Source of the DNA: CAZYME01 sp964648115
Lineage (GTDB): Bacteria; Pseudomonadota; Gammaproteobacteria; Legionellales; Legionellaceae
Direction of reading: 5' to 3'
DNA: 16,020 nucleotides
Assembly: GCA_964648115.1 (NCBI GenBank)
Contig: CAZYME010000041.1
Span: 1-16,020, forward strand
Below, piece after piece: positions 1 to 7,089 of the stretch. Position numbers and translations under genes: made by a program. The notes beneath the pieces were generated by a model. The model was not told the origin of the DNA and made no database searches. It worked only from the letters and a program-made list of their open reading frames with translations. Each line of letters begins with the position of its first letter. Within the stretch, counting starts at the first letter, position 1.

Positions 1-800
1 CGATGGAAATGGTTGCGGCAAGTAAGATGCGTAAAACGCAAGAAAGAATGCGTGCATCGAAACCCTATGCGAGCAAGATTTATGATGTGGTAAAACACAT
101 CGCTCGCGCTAACTCAGAATACCATCACCCATTTATGAAAAGACGCGAAGTTAAGCGCGTTGGTATCATTGTTGTGACTTCTGATCGCGGTTTGTGCGGC
201 GGCCTTAATGCCAACTTGCTGCGTGAAACAATTGCAACAATGAAACCTTGGCATGCGGAAGGGAAGGAAGTTGACCTGTGTATTATTGGCCGTAAAGGGC
301 AAGCATTTTTTAAACGGGTTGGCGGTCGTGTTGTTGCATCTGTGGACCACTTAGGCGATACCCCAGGCGTCAAGGATTTAATCGGAGCCGTTAAGGTTAT
401 GCTGGATGCGTTTTATGAAGGCCAAATAGACGCATTGCATGTGGTTTACAATGAATTTGTTAACACGATGACACAATCACCAACGGTGAAACAGCTTTTG
501 CCACTGCCAACTGCTGAAGAAGACAGAGAGGCACTAGGGCATCATTGGGATTATATTTATGAGCCAGATGCTAAAGAATTGCTTGATGAATTGCTAGAAC
601 GTTACATTGAATTGCAGGTCTACCAAGCTGTAGTTGAAAACATAGCCTGTGAACAGGCCGCAAAAATGATTGCCATGAAAAGTGCCACGGATAATGCTGG
701 TGACTTAATAAAAGAATTTCAATTGGCTTATAACAAAGCCCGACAAGCCGCGATAACACAAGAGTTGGCGGAAATTGTCGGTGGTGCAGACGCTTTATAA
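1..800 (+). CDS. atpG: ATP synthase F1 gamma subunit, 5' end cut off by window
   Basis: Central rotor shaft of the F1Fo ATP synthase; it couples proton flow through the membrane ring to the conformational cycle of the alpha3beta3 head. The window opens inside the gene: the first in-frame residues (MEMVAASKMRKTQERM) match about residue 24 onward of E. coli AtpG, so roughly 23 N-terminal residues lie upstream and the ATG at 3 is an internal Met. Visible family signatures are the segment DRGLCGGLNANL near the start and the C-terminal helix NKARQAAITQELAEIVGGA, which is the conserved rotor helix. The remaining length fits the family (about 287 residues in full). The stop lies 11 bases before the better-placed atpD start, the usual atpG-atpD order. 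Identity is certain; only the true start is not visible. Confidence 0.97.
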   Translation, partial: MEMVAASKMRKTQERMRASKPYASKIYDVVKHIARANSEYHHPFMKRREVKRVGIIVVTSDRGLCGGLNANLLRETIATMKPWHAEGKEVDLCIIGRKGQAFFKRVGGRVVASVDHLGDTPGVKDLIGAVKVMLDAFYEGQIDALHVVYNEFVNTMTQSPTVKQLLPLPTAEEDREALGHHWDYIYEPDAKELLDELLERYIELQVYQAVVENIACEQAAKMIAMKSATDNAGDLIKEFQLAYNKARQAAITQELAEIVGGADAL

Positions 801-811
801 GAGGGTAAATG

Positions 812-2197
812 ATGAGCTCAGGAACATTAGGAACAGTTGTTCAAGTAATTGGTGCGGTTGTTGACGTCGAATTTGCTCGTGACGACGTACCAAAAATTAA
901 TGATGCGCTGAAAATGATCGACGGCGATTTAGTGTTCGAAGTGCAACAACAGCTTGGTGATGGCGTCGTTCGTACGATTGCTATGGGTACAACAGATGGT
1001 CTAAAGCGTGGCGTACAAGCCCAAAATACCGGTGAGCCTATCCAAGTCCCTGTCGGCAAGAAAACCTTAGGCCGTATTATGGACGTTCTGGGTCGCCCAG
1101 TGGATGATGCAGGTCCTATCGGTGCTGAAGAACACTGGTCTATTCACCGTCAAGCACCTAGCTATGAAGAACAAGCAGGTAGCCAAGAATTACTTGAAAC
1201 CGGGATTAAAGTAATCGATTTACTCTGCCCATTTGCCAAAGGCGGTAAAGTCGGCCTATTTGGTGGTGCCGGTGTAGGTAAGACCGTTAACATGATGGAA
1301 TTAATTCGTAATATTGCTATCGAGCACAGTGGTTACTCAGTATTTGCTGGTGTTGGTGAGCGTACTCGAGAAGGTAACGACTTCTACCATGAAATGAAAG
1401 ACTCTAACGTCTTGGATAAAGTATCGTTGGTTTATGGACAAATGAATGAGCCACCAGGCAACCGTCTGCGTGTTGCTTTAACTGGTTTGACTATGGCTGA
1501 AAAATTCCGTGACGAAGGCCGTGACGTATTGCTTTTCATTGACAATATTTATCGTTATACCTTGGCGGGCGTTGAAGTATCAGCGTTATTAGGCCGCATG
1601 CCCTCAGCTGTAGGTTACCAACCTACACTTGCAGAAGAAATGGGTATGTTGCAAGAGCGTATTACTTCAACTAAAACAGGTTCCATTACATCTATTCAAG
1701 CAGTATACGTACCAGCGGATGACTTAACCGATCCATCGCCTGCTACAACGTTCGCGCATTTGGATGCGACAGTTGTATTATCTAGGCAAATTGCTGAATT
1801 GGGTATTTACCCAGCAGTTGATCCATTGGATTCAACTTCACGCCAATTGGATCCACTAGTTGTTGGTCAAGAACATTATGATACAGCACGCCGTGTACAA
1901 CAAACATTACAACGCTATAAAGAGCTAAAAGACATTATCGCTATTTTGGGTATGGACGAGCTATCAGAAGAAGATAAGCGCGTGGTATCAAGAGCGCGTA
2001 AAATTCAACGCTTCTTGTCACAACCGTTCTTCGTTGCTGAAGTGTTTACAGGCTCGCCTGGTAAATATGTTCCTCTCAAAGACACAATCAAAGCGTTCCA
2101 AGGGATTCTGGCTGGTGAATATGATGATTTACCAGAGCAAGCGTTTTACATGGTTGGTGGTATTGACGAAGCTATTGCTAAAGCTAAGACTTTATGA
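812..2197 (+). CDS. atpD: ATP synthase F1 beta subunit
   Basis: Catalytic subunit of F1; binds ADP and phosphate at the alpha/beta interface. Length is 461 residues against 460 in E. coli, near-identical throughout. The Walker A loop GGAGVGKT lies at about residue 150, Walker B at LLFIDNIYRYTLAG, the ALLGRMPSAVGYQPTLAEEMG segment follows, and the DELSEED motif near residue 380 reads DELSEED in full. Two tandem ATGs (809 and 812) could start it. GAGGG at 801-805 is only 3 bases from the first but 6 from the second, and the second gives the family-like N-terminus, so 812 is preferred. The stop overlaps the first possible atpC start (ATGA at 2194). No disrupting change seen. Confidence 0.98.
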   Translation: MSSGTLGTVVQVIGAVVDVEFARDDVPKINDALKMIDGDLVFEVQQQLGDGVVRTIAMGTTDGLKRGVQAQNTGEPIQVPVGKKTLGRIMDVLGRPVDDAGPIGAEEHWSIHRQAPSYEEQAGSQELLETGIKVIDLLCPFAKGGKVGLFGGAGVGKTVNMMELIRNIAIEHSGYSVFAGVGERTREGNDFYHEMKDSNVLDKVSLVYGQMNEPPGNRLRVALTGLTMAEKFRDEGRDVLLFIDNIYRYTLAGVEVSALLGRMPSAVGYQPTLAEEMGMLQERITSTKTGSITSIQAVYVPADDLTDPSPATTFAHLDATVVLSRQIAELGIYPAVDPLDSTSRQLDPLVVGQEHYDTARRVQQTLQRYKELKDIIAILGMDELSEEDKRVVSRARKIQRFLSQPFFVAEVFTGSPGKYVPLKDTIKAFQGILAGEYDDLPEQAFYMVGGIDEAIAKAKTL

Positions 2198-2208
2198 GGC
2201 AGTCAGAC

Positions 2209-2631
2209 GTGGCTATAACAACACATTTAGATATTGTCAGCGCTGAACGGGAAATATTTTCTGGTGTCGTTGAAATGGTAATTGCCAGCGGTGAGCTAGG
2301 TGAGATTGGTATTAGCCCAGGCCACGCTCCGCTTTTAACCGTGCTTAAGCCCGGCGAAATCCGCGTGATGTTGCCTGGTGGCGAGGAAGAAATATATTAC
2401 GTCTCAGGCGGTATGTTGGAAGTACAACCATACTATGTCACCGTGTTAGCAGACGCTGTTGAGCGCGCAGATGATCTTGATGAAGCAGCAGCATTAGCAG
2501 CTAAAGCAAGAGCAGAAGAAGCGATCGCCAGTAAAGGCACAGAGATAGATTACTCAATGGCTGCAACAGAACTAGCCCGAGCAGTAGCACAAATCCGAGC
2601 TCTCCAAAAAGTCAGAAAAAAACTGAAATAG
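2209..2631 (+). CDS. atpC: ATP synthase F1 epsilon subunit
   Basis: Rotor-associated regulatory subunit that inhibits ATP hydrolysis. The N-terminal beta-sandwich carries the signatures GELGEIGISPGHAPLL and YYVSGGMLEVQP; the C-terminal helical hairpin ends in a lysine-rich tail. Two starts are possible. ATG 2194 overlaps the atpD stop and gives 145 residues. GTG 2209 gives 140 residues beginning MAITTHLDIVSAE, which lines up directly with E. coli MAMTYHLDVVSAE (139 residues), and it has GAGGC 8 bases upstream. GTG 2209 is therefore preferred. This is the last gene of the atp operon; a large perfect inverted repeat begins 12 bases after the stop. Confidence 0.95.
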   Translation: MAITTHLDIVSAEREIFSGVVEMVIASGELGEIGISPGHAPLLTVLKPGEIRVMLPGGEEEIYYVSGGMLEVQPYYVTVLADAVERADDLDEAAALAAKARAEEAIASKGTEIDYSMAATELARAVAQIRALQKVRKKLK

Positions 2632-2643
2632 CCTATAAAAATA

Positions 2644-2723
2644 GCCGTCTTTGCGAGCGTTAGCGAAGCAATCCAGCGTCTTTAAAGCCACTGGATTGCT
2701 TCGCTAACGCTCGCAAAGACGGC
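2644..2723. repeat. Perfect 33-bp inverted repeat after the atp operon
   Basis: Arms 2644-2676 and 2691-2723 are exact reverse complements (33/33), with a 14-base loop. The core resembles the widely dispersed bacterial palindrome family containing GCGAGCGTTAGCGAAGCAAT. It could fold as a strong hairpin at the 3' end of the atp transcript and protect or terminate it, but no U-tract follows, so classical Rho-independent termination is not shown. It ends about 70 bases before the convergent minus-strand peptidase gene. Confidence 0.85.
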
Positions 2724-2752
2724 GTTTACAACCCAGAGTAATATCAAACAAT

Positions 2753-2786
2753 GTAGCCCGTATGGAGCGAAGCGAAATGCGTGATC
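2753..2786. repeat. Short palindromic repeat of the GTAGCCCG...GAGCGAAGCG type
   Basis: The stretch beginning GTAGCCCGTATGGAGCGAAG matches from memory a dispersed gammaproteobacterial repeat type (GTAGCCCG, an AGCGAAGCG core, then an imperfect complement). It lies between the two convergent genes atpC and the C39-like peptidase, immediately 3' of the latter. Its right half is degenerate here (AATGCGTG instead of a clean complement). Only one copy is in the window, so membership in a family is inferred. Confidence 0.4.
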
Positions 2787-2791
2787 ACTAT

Positions 2792-3529
2792 TTATTCTGC
2801 GCATTCCACAGCAGGAGTCTCTTTAGGCGTTATAATTAGCAAAGTAGCATCATACGTTTGCGCCCCCAACATGATGGCATTAATCAGCCTAGCAATACTC
2901 ACTTTATAAAAGTTATTCTTAGACAAAGGATTCTCACGGAAAGGATCAGCTACAACAACCCGTCTTTTCTTGTCATCATAACCACATAAAACCACGAAAT
3001 GCCCACAGGCAAGCCCTTGGAGATCATCAAAAAATGATTCTCCCTCTTGAGTAAAAAGCTCGCGTGAAGTTCGGTATAAATAGGTTGAATTAAGACCGGT
3101 TAAAATGGGAATGTCTTTATTAAAGTAAGCTCTGAGCATTTGCACATCAATCGTTTTAAACCGAATTTCACCTCCAAGCTCAAGAAATTCCTGATAGGCT
3201 TTACTCTCTGCTAATAAATTTTTTGCTTGCTTGAATTTATCTTGGCTTTTTAATTTTGTTAACAATACTTCTCGAGGTGCACAAGACTGTTTAAACCAGG
3301 TCGGATCAAAAAGGTCTAATTGATTGACATAAATGGTCGCATTAAATCCATGCATTAATGCATGCTTACCTAACAAGGGGCTAAGCGTACCTCCAGAAAG
3401 AGAATGTTCTATTGTTTCAATAACCTCTTTTAGAGAAATGGTTAACCCATAATAGTGATATATCGCATGCAAGCTGGTTGGCCCACATGTTTCATCATCA
3501 GGTTGAGATCGGATATTCAAATCAATCAT
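2792..3529 (-). CDS. C39-like papain-fold cysteine peptidase
   Basis: Protein of 245 residues resembling the peptidase C39-like families. The candidate catalytic cysteine is in ETCGPTSL (Cys15), the histidine in GHFVVLCGYD (His177) and the aspartate in VVVADPF (Asp195), the papain-fold order Cys-His-Asp. There is no signal peptide, transmembrane segment or ABC-transporter domain, so it is not a bacteriocin-export peptidase in the full sense and probably acts in the cytoplasm. ATG 3529 is preferred over the upstream TTG at 3535. It stands alone on the minus strand, convergent with atpC and divergent from parC, so context gives no substrate. C39-like fold assignment is fairly secure; substrate unknown. 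Confidence 0.75.
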   Translation of the reverse strand: MIDLNIRSQPDDETCGPTSLHAIYHYYGLTISLKEVIETIEHSLSGGTLSPLLGKHALMHGFNATIYVNQLDLFDPTWFKQSCAPREVLLTKLKSQDKFKQAKNLLAESKAYQEFLELGGEIRFKTIDVQMLRAYFNKDIPILTGLNSTYLYRTSRELFTQEGESFFDDLQGLACGHFVVLCGYDDKKRRVVVADPFRENPLSKNNFYKVSIARLINAIMLGAQTYDATLLIITPKETPAVECAE

Positions 3530-3599
3530 GAGCAACTCTAAGTAAGTTGTATGATTAATAATTCGGCAAATATAGAAAATTCTTTAATCAACAGCTTCC

Positions 3600-3860
3600 T
3601 GATAAATATCCGGTAGATTTTTCTATACAACACTTATTTTTTGACTTATTTACAAGGAGTTAGCAGGGTTCAGTAACAATTAACTCACAAAGTTATCCAC
3701 AGAGCAATGCACTTCTCCAAGTAAATACATAATAATTAATACTTTAAAATCAATAAGTTAAAAAAATAAAATAAAGCCAGAATAAAAGACATTAAAGTTA
3801 TTCACACCAACACATACTGACTATTAACACAACATATTTTTTTATTGTTTTACATCATGT
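3600..3860. other. AT-rich region with DnaA boxes and IHF site (candidate oriC or DnaA-regulated region)
   Basis: A perfect DnaA box TTATCCACA lies at 3693-3701 and a same-orientation near match TTATTCACA at 3798-3806. Between them at 3748-3760 is AATCAATAAGTTA, an exact fit to the IHF consensus WATCAANNNNTTR. The 19 bases at 3692-3710 match, from memory, the E. coli oriC R1 box and its flank at 17 positions. The sequence to the right (3720-3860) is very AT-rich, as expected of an unwinding element on that side of R1. Tandem ACTTATTT-like words occur at 3631-3651. Only two good boxes and few GATC sites are visible, and no dnaA, mnmG or rpmH is adjacent, so origin function is inference. Confidence 0.45.
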
Positions 3861-3928
3861 CTGTTTTTCTTGACCCGTCATCTTGAAACCAGGGCCAGAT
3901 CATGAGTGATCATTATTTATCTTAATGT

Positions 3929-4006
3929 CTACGTACCGCGCTTTATGCGCGGTATCCAGAAATTTTGCTAGATTCCTGGATCCTGCGGTCAAGCCGCAGG
4001 ACGTAG
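3929..4006. repeat. Composite palindrome with two unlike hairpins
   Basis: Outer arms CTACGT (3929-3934) and ACGTAG (4001-4006) enclose hairpin ACCGCGC-TTTAT-GCGCGGT (3935-3953), inner arms ATCCAG and CTGGAT (3954-3959 and 3976-3981), and hairpin CCTGCGG-TCAAG-CCGCAGG (3982-4000). The whole can fold as a cruciform with two side arms of equal size (7-bp stem, 5-base loop) but different sequence. This is typical of dispersed palindromic elements. It sits in the gap upstream of parC and contains no coding potential. Confidence 0.7.
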
Positions 4007-4074
4007 AAATAGAGACCAGATATAATATTTTATCCCAGCATTGTTTATATTTGAGTCACTCATGCTCTCGCCCT

Positions 4075-4107
4075 GATCTTGAAACGGAGTGAAGGATATC
4101 AAGAGGC
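4075..4107. repeat. Degenerate palindromic repeat upstream of parC
   Basis: ATCTTGA at 4076-4082 and TATCAAGA at 4097-4104 form imperfect arms around an ACGGAGTGAAGGA-like core. A similar start (CATCTTGAAACCAGGGC) occurs at 3880-3896, so this looks like a small dispersed repeat. It lies 60 to 90 bases before the parC ATG and could overlap its promoter. I see no convincing -35/-10 pair or Shine-Dalgarno sequence for parC. Confidence 0.4.
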
Positions 4108-4166
4108 GTATTTATGATACTATGTGGAATGCATAAATCCTCAAAAATACTGCGAGCTACACCACC

Positions 4167-6398
4167 ATGAATAATGTGACAGAACGCAAACCACTAACTG
4201 AATTTACCGAAAAAGCATACCTTGATTATTCTATGTATGTCATTTTAGATCGCGCCCTGCCTCATGTCGCTGATGGTTTCAAGCCCGTGCAGCGCCGGAT
4301 TATTTATGCGATGTCCGAGCTGGGCCTTAAAGTGACAGCTAAACATAAAAAATCAGCGCGAACAGTAGGGGATGTGCTTGGTAAATTTCACCCACATGGC
4401 GATGTAGCTTGTTACGAAGCAATGGTATTAATGGCTCAACCCTTTTCTTATCGTTATCCTTTTGTGGATGGCCAGGGGAATTGGGGCTCACCCGATGATC
4501 CAAAATCATTTGCCGCAATGCGATATACTGAAGCGCGCCTGTCAGCTTACGCAGATACGCTCTTAGCTGAACTTCAGCAAGGCACCGTTGATTGGGTGGA
4601 TAATTTTGATGCAACCTTGCAAGAGCCATCGCTGCTGCCTGCAAGATTGCCCAATGTTTTACTCAATGGTGCCACAGGTATTGCTGTTGGGATGTCTTCG
4701 GATATATTGCCGCATAATCTTACCGAAGTTGCCAATGCTTGTATCCATTTGCTTGAAAACCCAGACGCATCTATAAGTGCGATTGCACGCTTAATTAAAG
4801 GCCCCGATTTTCCAACGAATGCTGAAATTATTACTCCGAAAGCGGCAATACACGACATTTACGCATCTGGAAACGGCTCTATTAAAATGCGTGCAGTTTA
4901 TACAGTAGAAAAGCACAATATTGTAATTACAGCGTTACCCTATCAAGTATCTGGCGCCAAAGTTGTGGAACAAATCGCCGCTCAAATGCAGCAGAAGAAA
5001 CTACCGATGGTAGAGGATTTACGGGATGAATCGGATCATGAGCATCCTACACGTCTGGTTATTATTCCTCGTTCAAATCGCGTTGAAGTAGAAGGTTTGA
5101 TGTCGCATTTATTTGCAACGACCGATCTCGAGCGAAGTTACCGAGTTAATTTTAATATGATTGGTTTGGACGGCAAGCCACGTGTTAAAAATTTACTAAC
5201 TATTTTGCAAGAATGGTTAGTCTTTCGTATCAGCACTGTGAAACGCCGTCTGCAATATCGTCTCGATAAAGTGTTAGATCGTTTACATGTATTAGAAGGC
5301 TTATTGATTGCTTATTTAAACATAGATGAAGTAATCGCTCTCATTAGAGAGTCGGATGAACCAAAGCAAGCATTGATGGCACGTTTTAAGCTGAGTGAGC
5401 GACAGGCAGATGCCATTCTTGAAATGAAGCTGCGTCATTTGGCAAAGCTTGAAGAATTCAAATTACGTGCAGAGCATGATGAGCTAAGTAAAGAGCGTGA
5501 TTATATACAGCAGATACTAGGCAGTGAGGAGCGTTTACGCTGTTTAGTGAAAGACGAAATCATCGCAGATCGTGACTTATATGGGGATGCTAGACGCTCA
5601 CCATTGGTTGAGCGCCAAGATTCTCAAGCCCTAAGAGAAGAAGATATCTTACCTAACGAACCTATTACAGTTGTGCTTTCACACAAAGGTTGGGTCAGGG
5701 CTGCAAAGGGTTTCGATGTTGATGGCCGTGAATTAGGTTACAAATCGGGGGATGAATTCAAGGCTCAAACAAACGCACGTAGTAATCAGCAAGTTGTGTT
5801 TTTTGATAATGAAGGCAAAGTGTATACCGTACCGGGTCATGTATTACCCTCAGCCCGAGGCCAGGGTGAGCCCCTAACCGGAAAATTAAACCCCGCCGAT
5901 GGTGCCTCATTCGTCGCATTAATTTGTGGCGATCCAGAAGATTGGGTTCTATTGGCAAATGATGCCGGTTATGGGTTTTTGACGCAATTAAAAGAGCTAT
6001 ACGTCAAAAATCGCAACGGTAAAGCGTGCCTTAAATTGCCAACAAATAGCCAAGTCCTTCCCCCACGCATCCTAACGGCGAAAGATACACAACAAATGGC
6101 ATGCGTGACTAACGCCGGGCGCTTATTGATATTTGCAGCCAATGAGTTGCCAGAGTTAACGCGCGGCAAAGGTAATAAATTGATTAATATCCCCTCAGCT
6201 AAGGCAGCGCAACGAGAAGAGCTCGTTATAGATATACAACCAATAACGCCTGGCGGAGAATTAACAGTGAACGCCGGAAAACGCCATTTTACCCTGAAAG
6301 CCGCAGATCTCGCTCATTACCAAGGTGAACGCGGCCGCCGAGGCAACCGTTTGCCGCGAGGTTTACAGAATGTGACTTCGTTAGAAGTGTCTTCGTAG
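4167..6398 (+). CDS. parC: DNA topoisomerase IV subunit A
   Basis: Type IIA topoisomerase subunit that cleaves and rejoins DNA to decatenate daughter chromosomes, acting with ParE. The 743-residue product follows E. coli ParC closely from EFTEKAYLDYSMYVILDRAL through the C-terminal beta-pinwheel repeats. Catalytic Tyr120 is present in FAAMRYTEAR, and PSARGQGEPLTGKL marks the C-terminal domain as ParC rather than GyrA. In the quinolone-determining region the sequence reads HPHGDVACYEA, so the residue equivalent to E. coli Ser80 is Val80 (GTA at 4404-4406), while Glu84 is kept. ATG 4167 gives the family N-terminus but has no clear Shine-Dalgarno sequence. parE is not in the window. The TAG stop lies within the first bases of a dispersed repeat. 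Confidence 0.97.
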   Translation: MNNVTERKPLTEFTEKAYLDYSMYVILDRALPHVADGFKPVQRRIIYAMSELGLKVTAKHKKSARTVGDVLGKFHPHGDVACYEAMVLMAQPFSYRYPFVDGQGNWGSPDDPKSFAAMRYTEARLSAYADTLLAELQQGTVDWVDNFDATLQEPSLLPARLPNVLLNGATGIAVGMSSDILPHNLTEVANACIHLLENPDASISAIARLIKGPDFPTNAEIITPKAAIHDIYASGNGSIKMRAVYTVEKHNIVITALPYQVSGAKVVEQIAAQMQQKKLPMVEDLRDESDHEHPTRLVIIPRSNRVEVEGLMSHLFATTDLERSYRVNFNMIGLDGKPRVKNLLTILQEWLVFRISTVKRRLQYRLDKVLDRLHVLEGLLIAYLNIDEVIALIRESDEPKQALMARFKLSERQADAILEMKLRHLAKLEEFKLRAEHDELSKERDYIQQILGSEERLRCLVKDEIIADRDLYGDARRSPLVERQDSQALREEDILPNEPITVVLSHKGWVRAAKGFDVDGRELGYKSGDEFKAQTNARSNQQVVFFDNEGKVYTVPGHVLPSARGQGEPLTGKLNPADGASFVALICGDPEDWVLLANDAGYGFLTQLKELYVKNRNGKACLKLPTNSQVLPPRILTAKDTQQMACVTNAGRLLIFAANELPELTRGKGNKLINIPSAKAAQREELVIDIQPITPGGELTVNAGKRHFTLKAADLAHYQGERGRRGNRLPRGLQNVTSLEVSS

Positions 6399-6416
6399 CC
6401 TTGATGCAGCGCAGCG
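6396..6416. repeat. Left half of an interrupted palindromic repeat, including the parC stop
   Basis: The bases from TAGCCTTGAT to GCAGCG at 6396-6416 equal the first 21 bases of the intact copy at 8571-8591. The remaining 9 bases (TAATCAAGG) occur at 7123-7131 after a 706-base interruption. The two halves joined reproduce the intact 30-base copy exactly. The initial TAG is the parC stop codon. Confidence 0.8.
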
Positions 6417-6566
6417 GTGAGTGATCCTGACATTTTTTTGCACAAAAAATTGAAGGCCATAGTAATCGTTCACGGGTATGAATTGTCGTTCCCACGAAGG
6501 AATCCATCCATAAAATTGGCACAGTGCTTTATTCATGGAAGGATCTTCGCCTTCGCGGGCTGACGA

Positions 6567-6618
6567 ATCCCCACAAAGTTGCCCAAATTTTGTCATCCCC
6601 GCGCAGGCGGGGATCCAT
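6567..6618. repeat. Left arm of 52-bp inverted repeat flanking the GIY-YIG gene
   Basis: Matches the reverse complement of 6980-7031 at 50 of 52 positions. It contains its own hairpin ATCCCCGC-GCAG-GCGGGGAT at 6595-6614. It begins three bases beyond the 3' end of the GIY-YIG gene. Confidence 0.85.
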
Positions 6619-6621
6619 TTT

Positions 6622-6945
6622 TCAAAATAATCCATTAGCCAGATTGAGCCACTGTGGATTATGCAGTTCGATAAGATTAATCTTCCATTGTCTATTCCAC
6701 TTTTTCATCTGTTTTTCTCTCAATAAGGCTTGATGTATGTCTGTATGAATTTCAAAATAAACTAGCTGATGAATATGGTATTTTTTTGTAAAACTATCGA
6801 CTAGATTTTCTTGATGCTGATAGACACGCTGCGTCAAATTACTTGTCACACCAATATACAGAGTTCCATATTTTTGACTGGTAAGTATATAAACATAATA
6901 ATTTTTTTTGACACAGAGTGCCTTGCATGAAGAGGTTGGACACAT
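6622..6945 (-). CDS. Small GIY-YIG nuclease-domain protein (UPF0213/YhbQ-like)
   Basis: Stand-alone GIY-YIG domain of about 107 residues. Core motifs are YVY at 17-19, YIG at 30-32 within TLYIGVTSNL, arginine at 40 and the metal-ligand glutamate at 77 in LLREKQMKKWN. Members are small single-domain predicted endonucleases, mostly of unknown role. Starting at ATG 6945 gives MCPTSSCKALCVKKNYYVYIL. A start at 7008 would add 21 residues (MSSPRRRGSI...), but that extension is largely a translation of the flanking repeat, so it is not favoured. The Shine-Dalgarno sequence is weak. The gene is the sole cargo of a repeat-bounded unit, which suggests a mobile or hitchhiking origin. Confidence 0.8.
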   Translation of the reverse strand: MCPTSSCKALCVKKNYYVYILTSQKYGTLYIGVTSNLTQRVYQHQENLVDSFTKKYHIHQLVYFEIHTDIHQALLREKQMKKWNRQWKINLIELHNPQWLNLANGLF

Positions 6946-6979
6946 AGAATATCTTATTAAAGTTAGTATTTCATGATGG

Positions 6980-7031
6980 ATGGATCCCCGCCTGCGCGGG
7001 GATGACAATATTTGTGCAACTTTGTGGGGAT
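6980..7031. repeat. Right arm of 52-bp inverted repeat flanking the GIY-YIG gene
   Basis: Reverse complement of 6567-6618 with two mismatches. The palindromic core CCCCGCCTGCGCGGGG lies inside. It sits upstream of the minus-strand GIY-YIG gene, so it could influence that gene's transcript start. Confidence 0.85.
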
Positions 7032-7089
7032 ACCTCAGTTCCAGGGGACGACATATGCAGAAGCAGGGATTTAGACAGAATTAGTTGAA

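Noticed and set aside
6381..6733. Short open frames through the repeats after parC
   Set aside because: They are translations of palindromic repeats (PRRRGSI-like peptides) on both strands, with no homology or ribosome site.
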